From positions 37,567,501 through 37,631,500 of the forward strand of contig NC_134150.1 in assembly GCF_033958435.1 (NCBI RefSeq): DNA of 64,000 bases. The letters run 5' to 3'. The position numbers and the translations under genes are program-made. The notes under the pieces are model-generated. The model searched no databases. It was not told where the DNA came from and saw only the letters and a program-made list of their open reading frames with translations. Below are positions 1 through 11,345 of this stretch, in pieces. This DNA comes from Carettochelys insculpta (lineage: Eukaryota; Chordata; Testudines; Carettochelyidae). Numbering within the stretch: position 1 is the stretch's first letter; each line of letters starts with the position of its first letter.

Positions 1-144
1 ACTATCATGTGTCCCTGTGGGGGGTGAACTACAAACAACAGTTCCCAGAAGATCGAGGCTCTACGGCAGCCCTGGGCAAGCAAGACTAGCGAGTGAGCCG
101 CATGAGTAGACCTCCTTTGTCTCAGTAGGCTGCAAGATTGAAAT

Positions 145-777
145 CTAGGGGTGGGCAACCCGCAGTCTGCACACCCCTTCTGTCTCTCTCACGCCTCTTG
201 CACACTGCGGCACTAGAGCCTCACACTTAACCTATTCCTTCCCCCTCCCAACCAGCACTTTCAGAATGCCGTCAATCAGCTGATTCATGCTCTGTCCCTG
301 CTCCTCCCCCTCCCTCAGCTTGAACAGCAGCAAATCAGATTCAAGTTCTGGAAGGGAGGGGGAGAACTAGGGAAGGAGAATGAAGCAGCTGACTCATGGT
401 GCACTGACAGGGCTGGGAAGGAGGGACTCCAGTGCGTGAGAGGCATGGGGAAAATGGCAGAGAGAGGGCGTGTGGCCACAAGTAACCCACCACTGCTACA
501 GGGGAAAGAGTGCTTAAGGTACAGTGGATTCTGGCGGCCTGGAGCCATTGAGTCACAGGATCTCATTTCCAGAAGGCATCAGAGAGAGGGTCTGTGACCA
601 GGAAGTGTGTCAAAGAGGCCACATGGCTCCCTCAGCCAGACACTTTCAGCAGTATTCATGGACATAACAGCCCAGGAGCCTGCCCAAGGCTCCTGCTGTG
701 CTATGGGCTGGCGGTGGGCCAGATCTGGCAGTTTGGTAAGCTGCATCTGGCCCACAGGCTGTATTTTGCCTGCCCTG
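145..777 (+). mobile_element. Non-autonomous hAT-like element, degraded
   Basis: The left end reads as a decayed CAGGGGTGGGCAAC-type terminus, and the right end near 760-777 carries the matching inverted form (TTTTGCCTGCCCTG). The inside is pyrimidine-rich then purine-rich and has no transposase. The 8-bp flanks do not match, so boundaries are approximate. Short reading frames inside it are not protein-like. Confidence 0.45.
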
Positions 778-923
778 ACCTACGTGCTGCTTTGGTCCAA
801 TCACCTCCAGTTGTCTCAGCACCCACCAGGGGGGCTACAGCCCTCCAGGTGTAGCTTACACAGTCATGAGGCTCTCCCACCTGGGCTGTGGATGAATGCC
901 TCACAGTATGCAGAGGAACAAGA

Positions 924-990
924 TGGGTGAGGTAATATCTTTTATTGGTCCACGACAAGATTACTGCGGGACCAGCAGAGCTACAACCCG
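924..990 (+). repeat. Fold-back family B fragment
   Basis: It contains the core AATATCTTTTATTGGTCC, shared with 50135-50250 and with both arms of the element at 60561-61116. Only one arm is left here. Confidence 0.5.
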
Positions 991-1016
991 AGCAGCCAGC
1001 CTTCAGTGACTAGTAT

Positions 1017-1205
1017 CAGAGAGGTGGCCATGTTAGTCTGTATCTTCGAGAACAACAAGAAGTCCTGTGGCACCTTATAGACTACCAGATATTTTGGAGC
1101 ATGAGCTTTCGTGGGCAAAGACCTGCTTCATTAGATGCATGAGTGACTCCGCTCCAAAATATGTGTTAATCTATAAAGGTGCCTCAGGACTTCTTGTTTT
1201 CAGTG
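1017..1205. repeat. Fold-back family A, full inverted-repeat copy
   Basis: Two inverted arms (around 1055-1095 and 1155-1200, sharing AAGAAGTCCTG and CACCTTATAGA) flank a spacer carrying GAGCTTTCGTGGGCAAAGAC. An outer flank with GTTAGTCTGTATC is present on the left. It resembles a MITE or fold-back element with no coding capacity. Related copies are at 17048, 23418, 29844, 34259 and 52220. Confidence 0.6.
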
Positions 1206-1999
1206 TATTCCAGAGTGCCACCTTGCCAGCAGGGATCCTGCACCCCCTTCCCATACACTCTGAAGTCTTACGGGATAGAGGGTTCTAGCTGCTCCAGCAG
1301 GGAGGGATGTTGAGGGAGGCAGTGGGGATAGGTGGTGTTTTGCCAGCATGCACTGATGTTGCCTAAGGAGTCACTGCAGCGGACAGAATGAACTTTTCTG
1401 CCACTGGCTAGTCATACGTACCTGTATGGCGAGCAGTTCAAATCTGAAAGAAGTTTCAGTTGCTGGGTTGATTGAAAAAGTCTTGTAGGATCTCACGGCT
1501 AATGGCAGAGAAGACTTGTGGCCCTTGTAGCAGGGTGAGTCCCCTGCACCCACTTCTGGTTTTGGCTGGTTAAATAAAATGGACTAATTACCTAATATTC
1601 TTAAGCACTGTTATTTGTGTCTCTTTAATCACTCAGTTAATTGTTTAGAAAACAAACAGAACCTCCCAGTGACCAGCAGAGACTAGCTGTAAAGGATGAT
1701 GCTTCACTGGCTTTCTAAAACCTCCCACCAAATCTCTGTGAACATAGCACTGCTGTTAAGGAAATTGTTAGGGTATTTGGAGATCTCAAAACAAAAGTTG
1801 TTTATAGGACACAATAAAACAACCAATCCTAACCAACCCAGCAGTTTAAGATTGTGCGATTAGACATTTGGCAGCCCTACTTTTAATGGACAAGAGCAAG
1901 TCTGGAAGGTCAACAGATGGGTAAAGTCAACAAAATGCCACTTGAGAAATTATTAGAGTGTAATGTAAAGGTGGTTATGTATTTTGATGCTGACACTGT
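1206..1999. other. No gene recognised
   Basis: AT-leaning unique-looking sequence without a supported exon, RNA gene or clear repeat. Confidence 0.5.
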
Positions 2000-2303
2000 A
2001 GCTACGTCTACACTTACTAAAAACTTCAAAATGGCCATGCTAATTGCCATTTTGAAATTTTTTATGAGGTGCTGAAATGCATGAGCTCATAGAAATAAGG
2101 GGATTTCGATGTTGGCAGCGGCCTTTCGAAAAGGACCCCCATGTAGACGAGCTGCGGGCAAGCGAACCATGGCACCTTTGAAGTGCCACAGCTGGCTGCG
2201 TGCTAATGAGGCACTGAATATGCATTTCAGTGCCTCATTGGTATTCTTCGATTTGGCCATTAGCATGGCCATTTTGAAGTTTTTAATAAGCGTAGACATG
2301 GCC
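2000..2303. mobile_element. Harbinger-type MITE, palindromic, older copy
   Basis: The termini are GCTACGTCTACAC and the inverted GTAGACATGGCC. Both arms carry CTTCAAAATGGCCATG-like sequence and the pair TGCTGAAATGCAT / ATGCATTTCAGTGCC. The layout matches the better preserved copy at 15138-15575. There is no coding capacity. Confidence 0.65.
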
Positions 2304-2316
2304 TGTTTGTTTTAAT

Positions 2317-2538
2317 GGCGATGTCTACACTAGCCCAAAACTTCAAAATGGCCATGCAAATGGCCATTTCAAAGTTTCCTAATGAAGCGCTGAAATGCAT
2401 ATTCAGTGCTTCATTAGCATGCGGGCGGCTGCGGCACTTCGAAATTGACACGCCTCGCCACCGCACGGCTCGTCCCAACGGGGCTCCTTTTCGAAAGGAC
2501 CCCGCCTACTTCGAAGTCCCCTTATTTCCATCTGCTCA
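2317..2538 (+). mobile_element. Harbinger-type MITE, left half only
   Basis: It starts GGCGATGTCTACACTAG and follows the left arm of the 15138-15575 element up to the central TCTGCTCATGG, then stops. The second arm is missing. It lies 13 bp from the preceding MITE. Confidence 0.65.
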
Positions 2539-3053
2539 TGGAAAAAGCCTAAGCAAAAAAAAGCCTAAGCAAAAGTAGTGGCGCTGAGACCAGGGCTGGG
2601 AAGCACGCTTGGGCCAAGGTAATGTGGCTGGGGCCGGGGCCAGGAAGACAGCTGGGGCTGGGACCACGGTAACACCAGCAGCACCAGGGCCAAAGTAATG
2701 CCACTGGGGCCAGGGCCGCAAAGCCAGCTAGTGCCAGGATAACATGGCCAGGGCCAGGAAGCTATCTGGGGCTGGGGCCACAGTAACGCCAGCAGGGCTG
2801 AGGCCAGGAAACAAATAAGCTGCTGGGGCTGGGAAGTCGGCTGGAGCTGGAGACACAGTAATGCCATCAAGCCGCTGGGGTCGGGCAGGATCGGGGGAAC
2901 CGGCTAGGGTGTGGGGGAATGCTGGCAACTCTGGGAAGCCTGCTGGAACTGGTGGAACGCTGGCAGTGACGGGGCTGGGGGAAAGCGGCATGTCCGTGCC
3001 AATTAGCTGAGCCTTTCAGTTAAACGAATACCAGATAAAAAGAGAGTTTACTG
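2539..3053 (+). repeat. GC-rich degenerate tandem region ending in a Tc1/mariner-like terminus
   Basis: About 400 bp of imperfect repeats built on GGGGCCAGGGCCAGGAAG and GCCACAGTAACGCCAGCAG run from 2600 to 2990. The right end AGAGAGTTTACTG is followed by TA and matches the right end of the element at 10699-11345. No left terminus was found, so it may be a truncated non-autonomous element with an expanded interior. Confidence 0.4.
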
Positions 3054-3239
3054 TACACATTCAGCATATTGTAACATTAAAATTGATAGGTTACATGAGG
3101 TATTTTGCCTAAGCACCTACAAGTTAAGCAAATTCATATATTAACATGCCAATTCTCATAAAGGGGGTTAGAATCACAGCCCAAATCAAATTACCCTGCT
3201 AGGCCATATGTATTCCTGACATGTGTTTGTTAACGGCTC

Positions 3240-3556
3240 TTTAAAATCTCACCTGATTGAGATTGCACAATTTCCCCACGCAGTTTATTCCAGTACTTCC
3301 ACACTCTGACTGGAAGTTTTTCCTAATGTCTAACCTAAACCTACCTCCCTGGCTGCAATTTAAGCCTGCTGTTGCTTGTTGTAATGACGTTTTATGTACT
3401 TGAAAACTGTTATGATGTCCACTCTCAAGCTTCTCTTTTTCAAACTAAACAAATGCCGTATTTTCCACCTTCCTTCCTACGTCATGTTTTCTAGACCTTT
3501 AATCACTTTTACTGCTCTTCTATGGACTTCTTCTAATTTGCTCGCATCTTTCCTAA
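3240..3556 (-). mobile_element. CR1 LINE 3' fragment, part 1
   Basis: On the minus strand this matches the end of the CR1 ORF2 region and 3' end (compare 28020-28370), with the characteristic block around TTTTTCCTAATGTC. It is interrupted at 3556 by a MITE and resumes at 4138. Confidence 0.7.
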
Positions 3557-4134
3557 GGCTCTGTCTACACATTTCAGTGTAAGTGGCAGTGCTTTAACAT
3601 GGCAATGTGGCCATGGCAGGAGCACTCGGATAGAGGTTTAATAGCGCTTTGTGCAAACCACCTCATGGGGGAAGTCGCAAACTGCACCTGAGAGCCCAAC
3701 TCCTCACAATGTAGCCCAGTTTAAACTGTCACTTTACAGAGATGTAACTTGCTGTGATCGAGGGGAAGGTAGTGTGATTTTTCACACCCTAGGCCAGAAA
3801 GTTGCAGTGCCATAAAATGCCAGTGTAGACTTAGGGTATGTCTGTACTACACAGCTTTTAGTAACAAGGCTATGTTGACACAGCCCTGCTGCTAGAAGTC
3901 AGTTCATGTGAACATCGTTTGTCTGCACATTTGTCAACAAAATACCTCCACCCCAATAACGGGGTTTCACATTCTCAACATCAGAGCACTTCTGTTAACA
4001 AAGCAGTGTTCACACTTTCACTTGCCACAGCAAAACTCTGTCAATCATGGGGGCATGCGTGGGGGGGGGATCTAAGCACCAATGGACAACAGAAATGGTG
4101 TTGATCAAACACAAGGGTAGACCTGCCCCTAGCC
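3557..4134. mobile_element. Harbinger-like MITE inserted in CR1 (outer)
   Basis: It starts GGCTCTGTCTACAC, with TAA just before it (3554-3556). Its far end, GTGTAGACTTA near 3823-3833, is split from its last bases (about 4130-4134) by a second MITE. The base triplet after it is TGA, one change from a TAA duplication. CR1 sequence continues immediately beyond. Confidence 0.55.
3834..4128. mobile_element. Harbinger-like MITE nested inside the previous MITE
   Basis: The ends are GGGTATGTCTGTACTAC and the inverted GGGTAGACCTGCCCC. The flanking triplets are TTA on the left and CTA on the right. There is no coding capacity. Confidence 0.5.
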
Positions 4135-4137
4135 TGA

Positions 4138-4290
4138 AATGAGGCACCCAGAACTGGATGCAATAACTCAGCTGAGGCTTAATCAGGGTGGAGTAAAGTG
4201 CAAGGATCACAACTTGTGTCTTGATTACAACACTCCAGACAACGCTCCCACTTTTTTGGCGACAGTGTCACACTAATGACTCATAAGGAG
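4138..4290 (-). mobile_element. CR1 LINE fragment, part 2
   Basis: This continues the CR1 copy of 3240-3556. The minus-strand frame still shows the block equivalent to the LYS(A/V)LVRPQLEY region of ORF2 (read here as LYSTLIKPQLSY). Confidence 0.65.
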
Positions 4291-4385
4291 TGACCCAAGA
4301 TGACCCCCCACACTGCCCTGATCCTGCTTAGGCCATCCATCCCCTCTACGTGTGTCTTGTTCTTTTTCTCTCTCTCCCCCACCCC

Positions 4386-4442
4386 CGTGTGTGTGTGTGT
4401 GTGTGTGTGTCTCTCCCTGCGTGTGTGTGTGTGTGTGTGTGT

Positions 4443-4480
<38 letters not shown>

Positions 4481-4540
4481 CTTGTTCTCTTTCTCTGTGT
4501 GTCTCTCCCTGTGTGTCTACGTCTGTGCGTGTGTGTTAGA
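4386..4540. repeat. (GT)n microsatellite
   Basis: Several GT runs are broken by CTCTCCCT and CTCT interruptions, then decay into CTCT/GTGT mixtures. The valine/cysteine reading frames here are artefacts of the repeat. Confidence 0.95.
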
Positions 4541-4689
4541 GAGATCGCGCCCTCAGTCCTCAACCCACGATCACTATATGCAGATTAATCCCCCCGTATA
4601 CACGGCAACGACTATCCCCTCGTGAATATTCATGATACATTAATATTCACCGATGCTTCATAACATTAGCCCGTTACAATTAATATTCG

Positions 4690-5060
4690 TGACACGCCCC
4701 CTCGCTGCTACTCCCAGGACCCCTTACCTGGCCGCGGCTGCGCAGGACCGCTCTGGTCTCTCCCCCGGCGTCTCGCCGCAGCGGCCGCCTAACTCCCGGC
4801 CCTGAGCGACACCGAATGACAGCCCCGCCCCTCCCCGTAGAGCGGACCCCGCCGGGGCGGCTGCGAGCCACGAGATGGGAGGAGCCCAGGCCTGAGAGAT
4901 GGGCCGCTCTACCAATAGGAGGGCGGCTCGAGGAGCGTCCCTAGCATCAGGTGACAACGAACCCTCGGTAGGAGGGGCTTTGCGGCGATCAGGAGAAGTG
5001 GGCGGGTCTGAGGCGTGACATCAAGGCAGTGGGCGGGACTGTAAAGTCAGACTTTTCTCC
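4690..5060. promoter_or_regulatory. CpG island, orphan promoter candidate
   Basis: This is the only clearly CpG-dense segment outside the Harbinger element. It has an ACCAATAGG (CCAAT-type) box near 4910, GGGCGG GC boxes near 4919, 5000 and 5030, and a TGACATCA CRE-like site near 5017. On the minus strand CCAG/GTAAGG at 4728/4727 forms a good splice donor, so a minus-strand first (5' UTR) exon is possible; the open frames through it do not begin with ATG. The plus side runs into the 34-bp satellite. The gene it would serve is not in the window. Confidence 0.55.
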
Positions 5061-5167
5061 CTGAATGGCTGTTTCGTGCCACGCCCCTTTACGTAAGCGC
5101 CAGAGCCGCGGTTACTCGGGGAGGCTGGTTCTGTGTTTAGGAGCGAGGTGGCACTGGCCGGGGTGGC

Positions 5168-6512
5168 CGGTAGGTTCTGTCAGCCCGTATGGCAGAGCCC
5201 CGTACTGCCAGAGCCATCCCATGTGTCATAGGCCCTGTACTGCCAGGCCAGCCCGTGTGGCAGAGCCCCGTACTGCCAGAGCCATCCCATGTGTCATAGG
5301 CCCTGTACTGCCAGGCCAGCCAAGCCCGTGTGGCAGAACCCCGTACTGCCAGAGCCATCCCATGTGTCATAGGCCCTGTACTGCCAAGCCAGCCCGTGTG
5401 GGAGAGCCCCGTACTGCCAGAGCCATCCCATGTGTCATAGCCCCTGTACTGCCAGGCCAGCCAAGCCCGTTTGGCAGAACCCTGTACTGCCAGGGCAAGC
5501 CGTTGTGTAACAGCCCTTTACTGCTGGGGTCAGCCCATGTATCAGAACCCTTCAATGCAAGGGCAAACCTGTGTGTCACAGTCCTTTACTGCTGGAGCCT
5601 GTCCATGTGTTACAGGTCCTGTACTGCTTGGGTTAGCTCGTGTATCATAACCCTGTACTGCTGGGGCCAGTCCATGTGTCCTAGCCCTGTGCCAGCCCGT
5701 GCATCATAGGCCTTATATTGCCAGTCCAATCCACGTGTTGTAGGCCCTGTACTGCAAGGGCAAGCCCATACGTCACATGCTCTCTACTGCTGGTCCAACC
5801 TATGTGTCATAGCTCTGCACTGTGAGGCCAGCTCATGTATCACAGGCTTGTACTGTGCTATCCAGTGTGACACAGGCTCCGTAGTGCCGTGGCCAGCTCG
5901 AGTATCAGTCCTGTACATCTGGGGCCAGCCGGTTTGTCATAGGCCATAAACTGCTGGGGCCAGCCTATGTGCATAGCCATGAACTGCTACATCCAGCCCA
6001 AGTATCATATCTCTGTACTGCCAGAGCCAGCCCATGCATTACAGAACCTGTACTACTGAGGCCAGCCTTGGTATCAAAGGCCCTGTAATGCTGGGTTCAG
6101 CCCATGTGTCATTGGCCTGTGATGCAGGGGCCAGCTTGTGTCATAGGTTCTCTAGTACCAGGGATAACCCGTGTAGCATAAGCCCTGTACTGCAGGGGAC
6201 CACCCCAAGTACCACAGCCATGATCTGTGGAGTGACCCCATGCGCCACATGCCTTGTACTGCCAGGGCCAGCCCATGTGTCATACCCCTGTATTTCAGGG
6301 GTCAGATAAGCATCACAAGTATTGTACTGCTTGGTCAGCCTATGTGTCATAGGCCCTGTACTGTGGAGCCAGCTCCTGTGTCATACCCCTGTACTTCTGG
6401 GACCAACCAGTGTGTCAAAGGCTCTTTCATGCCATGCCAGCCCCTAAATCATAGGCTCGAAACTTCTGGCCCCTTAGGGAGAATCCCTTACTGCCAAACT
6501 GTGTGTCATGGT
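5168..6512 (+). repeat. 34-bp satellite array with higher-order structure
   Basis: About 39 units of 34 bp are built on CTGTACTGCCAGGCCAGCCC and TGTGTCATAGGCC motifs. From 5197 to 5478 two unit types alternate. The type-A starts lie at 5197, 5265, 5338, 5406 and 5479 (steps 68, 73, 68, 73), giving two copies of a 141-bp higher-order unit. The 5-bp difference is a CCAAG insertion. Units become progressively more divergent toward 6500. A 214-codon open frame (5065-5709) is a by-product of the repeat. Confidence 0.9.
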
Positions 6513-9171
6513 CAGAAGGGAACTGCAGAATAGAGCCTAAGGTGAGGTCAGCCTGTGTCCCTACTTTGCACCTCAGGGCCAACCTAGACATAAATGGCTG
6601 TGGGTTTGTGACAGTGTCACATACATTTCAGCCTCTCCTCCACCCCATGATTAACATGATGAATAGCACAGGAGCCTGCTGCAAAGCAAGTTTTGTAAAT
6701 AAGCTGTGCGTGCAGGCATTAAGGTTAAGTTTACAGGGCCCTCAGAACCAACGTTGTGTCTTCTGGTTGAAAAGCTGAGTGCGTGAGTAGAACAAAAGGA
6801 TAAGAGACCTCCAACAAGACTAGTGCAGAAATATGATGATGCATTACATAAATTTGGTTAGAGCTGATCAGGTGAGTGGAAGGATAAAAAAAATGTATAA
6901 GAGAAAATAGAATAGCATTAGAAGTTCTCAGACCCGGAGAAAATGTTATGGTCCTTCCTTATTTATGATGTTTGTGACTCTGGGGCCCTGGCTAATCCCC
7001 AAAGGATTAACTATTAATTGAGAATTAACTGTTTCTTAAAGGTCTGCACTTAAATGGCTATGGAGCACTGCAGGAGGAAGGAGAGTTTCTCCTCACTAGG
7101 AGGCAGAGTCAAGCTGCAACCTCACCTTGCAGTAGTGCTAAGGTTATGCAGTTAACAGACAGCAGGTGATGATTCAGCAGGCAGACTGCCAGGGCAGCTA
7201 AATAGGACTCATTGTTAGCAGCTACACAGGGGGGGGACTGTGGAAACAGCTCTGTGGCCAGACATAAGGAGAGAAATGAGGAACAAGAGGGCAGGATGTG
7301 AAAGTAGAACAATTTTCTTGGCATCTCTCTCAGGTTAAAACTCTTAGAGGATGGGGATATACAGATATAGGTCTAAAATCTCAGCTTCTAAGGGTTAAGC
7401 ATTTGTCCTGCTATTGAAAAAATAATTAGTGTTATTCAGGTTTACTGACTGCAAAATAAATCCTATAAATAATGCACTGAGAGCAGAAAGCAAGGTTACA
7501 GGAACGGTGTTGGGCATGGGGCATTCTTTGAATCTGAGCTATAAACATTTATGTGACTAAACTGAGCCTGATGCATCATTGCTCATAGAACTTGCCATTT
7601 TCAAATCAATCAATGTTTCAAGGATTTCTTTTGACTTCAGGGAAAGTAACCTTCAGCAGAGAGATGCTGTTTAAACTGCCATCATTGCCTCTTTTTGGTT
7701 CATTTTTTTGTCTCCCGTCAAGTGCTGGGGCTTAGGGTTGAGAGGAAGATGAGCAACTTCCTTGAAAGCCAACACTGGACCCATTTCACAAAACAGATGC
7801 TGGACCAGGTTGGCAGCTTTGTTATTTAATGCACAGTAACAGTTGTGAATCAGCTTCTCCTGCAATCAACCATGTCAATTTTTCACACCCAGGCAAAATT
7901 AAAGACAAAGCTATCATACTATGACAAGCAGACACCTCATTACTTTTTAAACTTTTACTGTAAAGCAAGGGTCCTGTAGAATACTAGAGCACTGAACACA
8001 TCCTATCATGGATTAGGACTTATGGGAACGATGTGTTTGTTCTATACCCAGTTCTGCCCCTGGCCTGATGGATGAATTTGGACAAGTCTCCCCATACTAA
8101 TGATATTGACCTCCTTAGTAAAGTGCTTTGAGATCTGCTGGTGAAAAAGAGTGCTTTCTTTCTGTGACATAACAATACCCAGCTCTGTCATTAAAATCAA
8201 TAGAAATTGGTCTTTTAAAAAACTGCTGTCAAAAAGTAGAGTTAAAAGACCTTTGTTGGCACTATAGTCCTTAGAGTTACACTTTTTGCCAGTCAGGAAA
8301 ACAGAATTTGTGGAACTAACTAAAAGTTGGATGAAGATTTGTTATGCAATCAGCAGACTGATGCCATGTTTTGTTCTAAGTGTATTTACTGCTATTTTCA
8401 CACATGATGTAGCATTTGGTTTCAGCAGGATTAGGGGACAGCATGCAAACGCACAACCTATATGTCATATGTATGCATAGCATACCTCTAAACATAAATA
8501 TCATTTTCCTGGCAAAGGCTCAGTCTATTAATAAAGTTTGGTTGATATGTAACTAACTAATAGGAGCTGGCCTCACAAACCAAAGTACAAAACGCTCTCT
8601 GCTTATCACAGAGAAATAATCTTGTTGTTCTAAAAGTGCCTGTAGAGAGTTTAGAAAAGCCAGCTGGCCCAAACGTCCAGGCTACAGACTTTTTGAAATT
8701 CCATTAATATAAGGAGGCATCAGTAGGGATTGCTCCTCCTATATTTGATCTCAGCTGTTCCTGGAAAGAAGGTACAGATGGCAATTTCTGAAGGAAGTGG
8801 CTTTTCTCTCTGTGTCTTTGGGTGAGCCTCAGTAAAAAATGTCATTAGATGTTTGAGATGAATCAAACGCAGCAGTTAGTCATTCTTCAAGTGTGCTCTT
8901 GTTTACAGCATATTTTAGCAAGACAAAAGGAGTAATTTGAATATGAACTTTTAAAATAAATAATTTCATTTCTAAACATTAACTTGGGAGTATAGCGGGT
9001 GTGTGCCTAAAAAACTCATGAATCATATTTATCCTTTCTTTCCCTCATTCTGTGCCTACGTGTTTGTGTATTTAGTTCTGAATTGATATGGTAAATGACT
9101 GTAGGTCCCTGGTCATTCGTCTCTGCCATCAGCTTCTGAGGAGACTAACACTTACCTATTTCCTTCAAATA
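6513..9171. other. No gene recognised
   Basis: About 2.7 kb of AT-leaning unique-looking sequence. All open frames are short and not protein-like, and no TSD-bounded element was seen. Confidence 0.5.
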
Positions 9172-9886
9172 TCATAGAATCGTAAAAGCATAGGGTGAAA
9201 AGGACAGGAGGTCATCTAGTCCAGCCCCTGGCTTCAAGCAGGATCAACCCCAACTAAATCATCCCAGCCAGCACCTTGTCATCCAGGAAGTTGAAGACTG
9301 CTATTAAATCACCCTCAGTCTTCTCTTCTGTAAACTAAACAAGCCCAAATCCATCAGCCTCTCCTCATAGGTCTTGTCAAGCCAGGACTTAAAAACCTCT
9401 TGGGATGGAGAATCCACCACCTCTAGGCAACGCATTCCAGTGCTTCACCACCCTCCTGGTGAAGTAGTTTTTCCGAATATCCAACATACTCCTCTCCTTC
9501 TGTAACTTCAGACCATTTCTCCTTGTTCTGCTATCCAACACCACTGAGAACAGTTTCTTTCCATCCTCTTTAGAGCTCCCCGTCAGGAAGTTGAAGGCTG
9601 ATATTAAATCACCCTCACTCTTCTCTTCTGTAAACTAAACAAGCCCAAATCCAACAGCCTCTTCTCATAGGTCATGTGCTCCAGCCCCTTAATCTGTTGC
9701 CCTCCACTGAACCTGCTCCAGCACCTCCACGTGCTTTTTATACTGGGGCGCCCAAAACTGGACATAATATTCCAGATGTGGCCTCACCAGTGCCAAATAG
9801 AGGGGAACAACAACCTCTCTACATCTGCTCAAAATGCTCCTCCTAATGCACCCTAATATGCCATTAGCCTTCCACTGAACCATATT
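9172..9886 (-). mobile_element. CR1 LINE 3' end with an internal 89-bp duplication
   Basis: The minus-strand CR1 3' end begins at ATCATAGAATC (the CR1 3' octamer tail) and runs through the ORF2 C-terminal region; the frame at 9689-9883 reads [21 protein letters not shown] segment equivalent to 9585-9673 also appears out of place at 9285-9373. No intact open frame remains. Confidence 0.85.
9285..9373. repeat. Duplicated CR1 segment, misplaced copy
   Basis: It is near-identical to 9585-9673 (about 6 differences in 89 bp). It sits inside the part of CR1 that should read TTTGTCAAGCCAGGAC, and the right junction resumes at TTGTCAAGCC. Confidence 0.75.
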
Positions 9887-10696
9887 TGAAAAGCCTTAGT
9901 TAGACTTAAAATTGCAATCCTGACCATTTTTAACCAGCTGAAATTCCTCTGGTACATTTTGTAAACCATAAGGGTATTAACTTAATCTAATGCCATTAAT
10001 TACATATCCTCTACTTTAAAGGAAATAATTCCTCTTATTGCTTCAGTGATATAAATAATTCTTTCCAGTTCTAGTGGTCTTTTAAAATCTATGATGTAGT
10101 GGTAGGATGAAAAAACATACATACTAAACGGATGTTACTGTAAAATAACATGAGAAAAATAATGGAACTTTACTGACCAGATTTAAGCCTTGTAAAAAAG
10201 TATGATATATTGCTGTGAAGAGTGTGCTATGAAACAATGGAAAGTCATAGAAGTCGAAACTTTTCAAAATTAATGGCTTTTTAGGCTTACCAAGTTTGTT
10301 ACACAAATTGGTCTTACATCCACAAGGTGGCAGTAGTGCGCTTAGAACAGAAAATTAGGCAATAAAGATTATTTTAAATTTCCACTCACTGACTGTGACA
10401 TCAGACTTGGCAGTGATAGGAACAATTACAAGTCCACACTCAGCAGGATTATAAGTGTAGGTGTAGTGTAAGCAATAGAAGCAGATGGTCTCCAGAAATT
10501 GAGTGTTTCATGCAAAAGAAAAATACCTTTTTAATTAAGAGATACAAGAAGTCTCTTAATAAAGAGCAATACATGCCTTCATAGATCCCGTGCCTGAGTG
10601 CTCAGATGTGCCCTTAGGTGCACAGATGCACATTTTATGTGTCCTTAAGATGAATATTTCCATTTTGGCCATGATCTCTACAGACAACATGTAAAA
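9887..10696. other. No gene recognised
   Basis: AT-rich sequence with short open frames only. Confidence 0.5.
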
Positions 10697-10698
10697 TA

Positions 10699-11345
10699 CA
10701 GTAAACGAACTACTGGGGGAAAGAGGTGTCCATTAACGCCGAAAATCTGTTACATCCGAATGGTTCTATTGTATGATGCGCTGACCTTTCCCAGCCCATC
10801 ACTCACTCCTGTCCCCTGCTCCTCCAGTCCACTTCCCCCTCCTGCCCCATTCTTCCCTTCACACCTCCATCTCCCTCTCCCCATTACCAGGAGAGGAGCT
10901 GAATGCCAGCCTGGCTCCTTCCTCCTCCTTCAGTTCTCAGTGCTGCGGCTCCTCCAGCCCCACAGCTCCGGGCTGCCTGTGGTCACCCCCAGCCTGCTAG
11001 CGGGCAGCAGCCTCCGACACCATGGCTGCTGCTCAGCACCATTGTGGGCAGCGGTGGTTGGGTTCCAACATGCTCCGCACACATGGGGCTTGGGGAGCAG
11101 AGCTCCTGTACCCCACTGCAGCCTCTCCCCTGGCTCCTCTGGCCTTGGTGGCCTCTGTCACTGCGGTGGCCCCTCCAGCCCTAGCAGCCCCAGCCATTCC
11201 AGCAGCTCCTCCAGCCCTGGCAGCAGCTCTGGTGTGTCTCCAGCATTTATTTGGGCAGGGGAGGCAGAGGAACGGGGCCTAGCAAACAGCATCTGTTATT
11301 CCCAAAGTCCGTTCTATCAGGGTCCATTAAATCGAGAGTTTACTG
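10699..11345. mobile_element. Non-autonomous Tc1/mariner-like element
   Basis: The ends are CAGTAAACGAACTAC and, inverted at the right, CAGTAAACTCTCGATTTAAT. TA precedes the left end (10697-10698) and TG follows the right, one change from a TA duplication. Subterminal GTCCATTAA occurs near both ends. The GC-rich interior gives proline/serine-rich open frames (up to 196 codons) with no transposase motif, so I do not call a gene. Assignment to the pogo/Tigger branch is only a guess. Confidence 0.5.

Noticed and set aside
4300..4625. Several 70-95 codon Cys/Val/Ser frames
   Set aside because: They are translations of the (GT)n repeat and appear in all frames on both strands.
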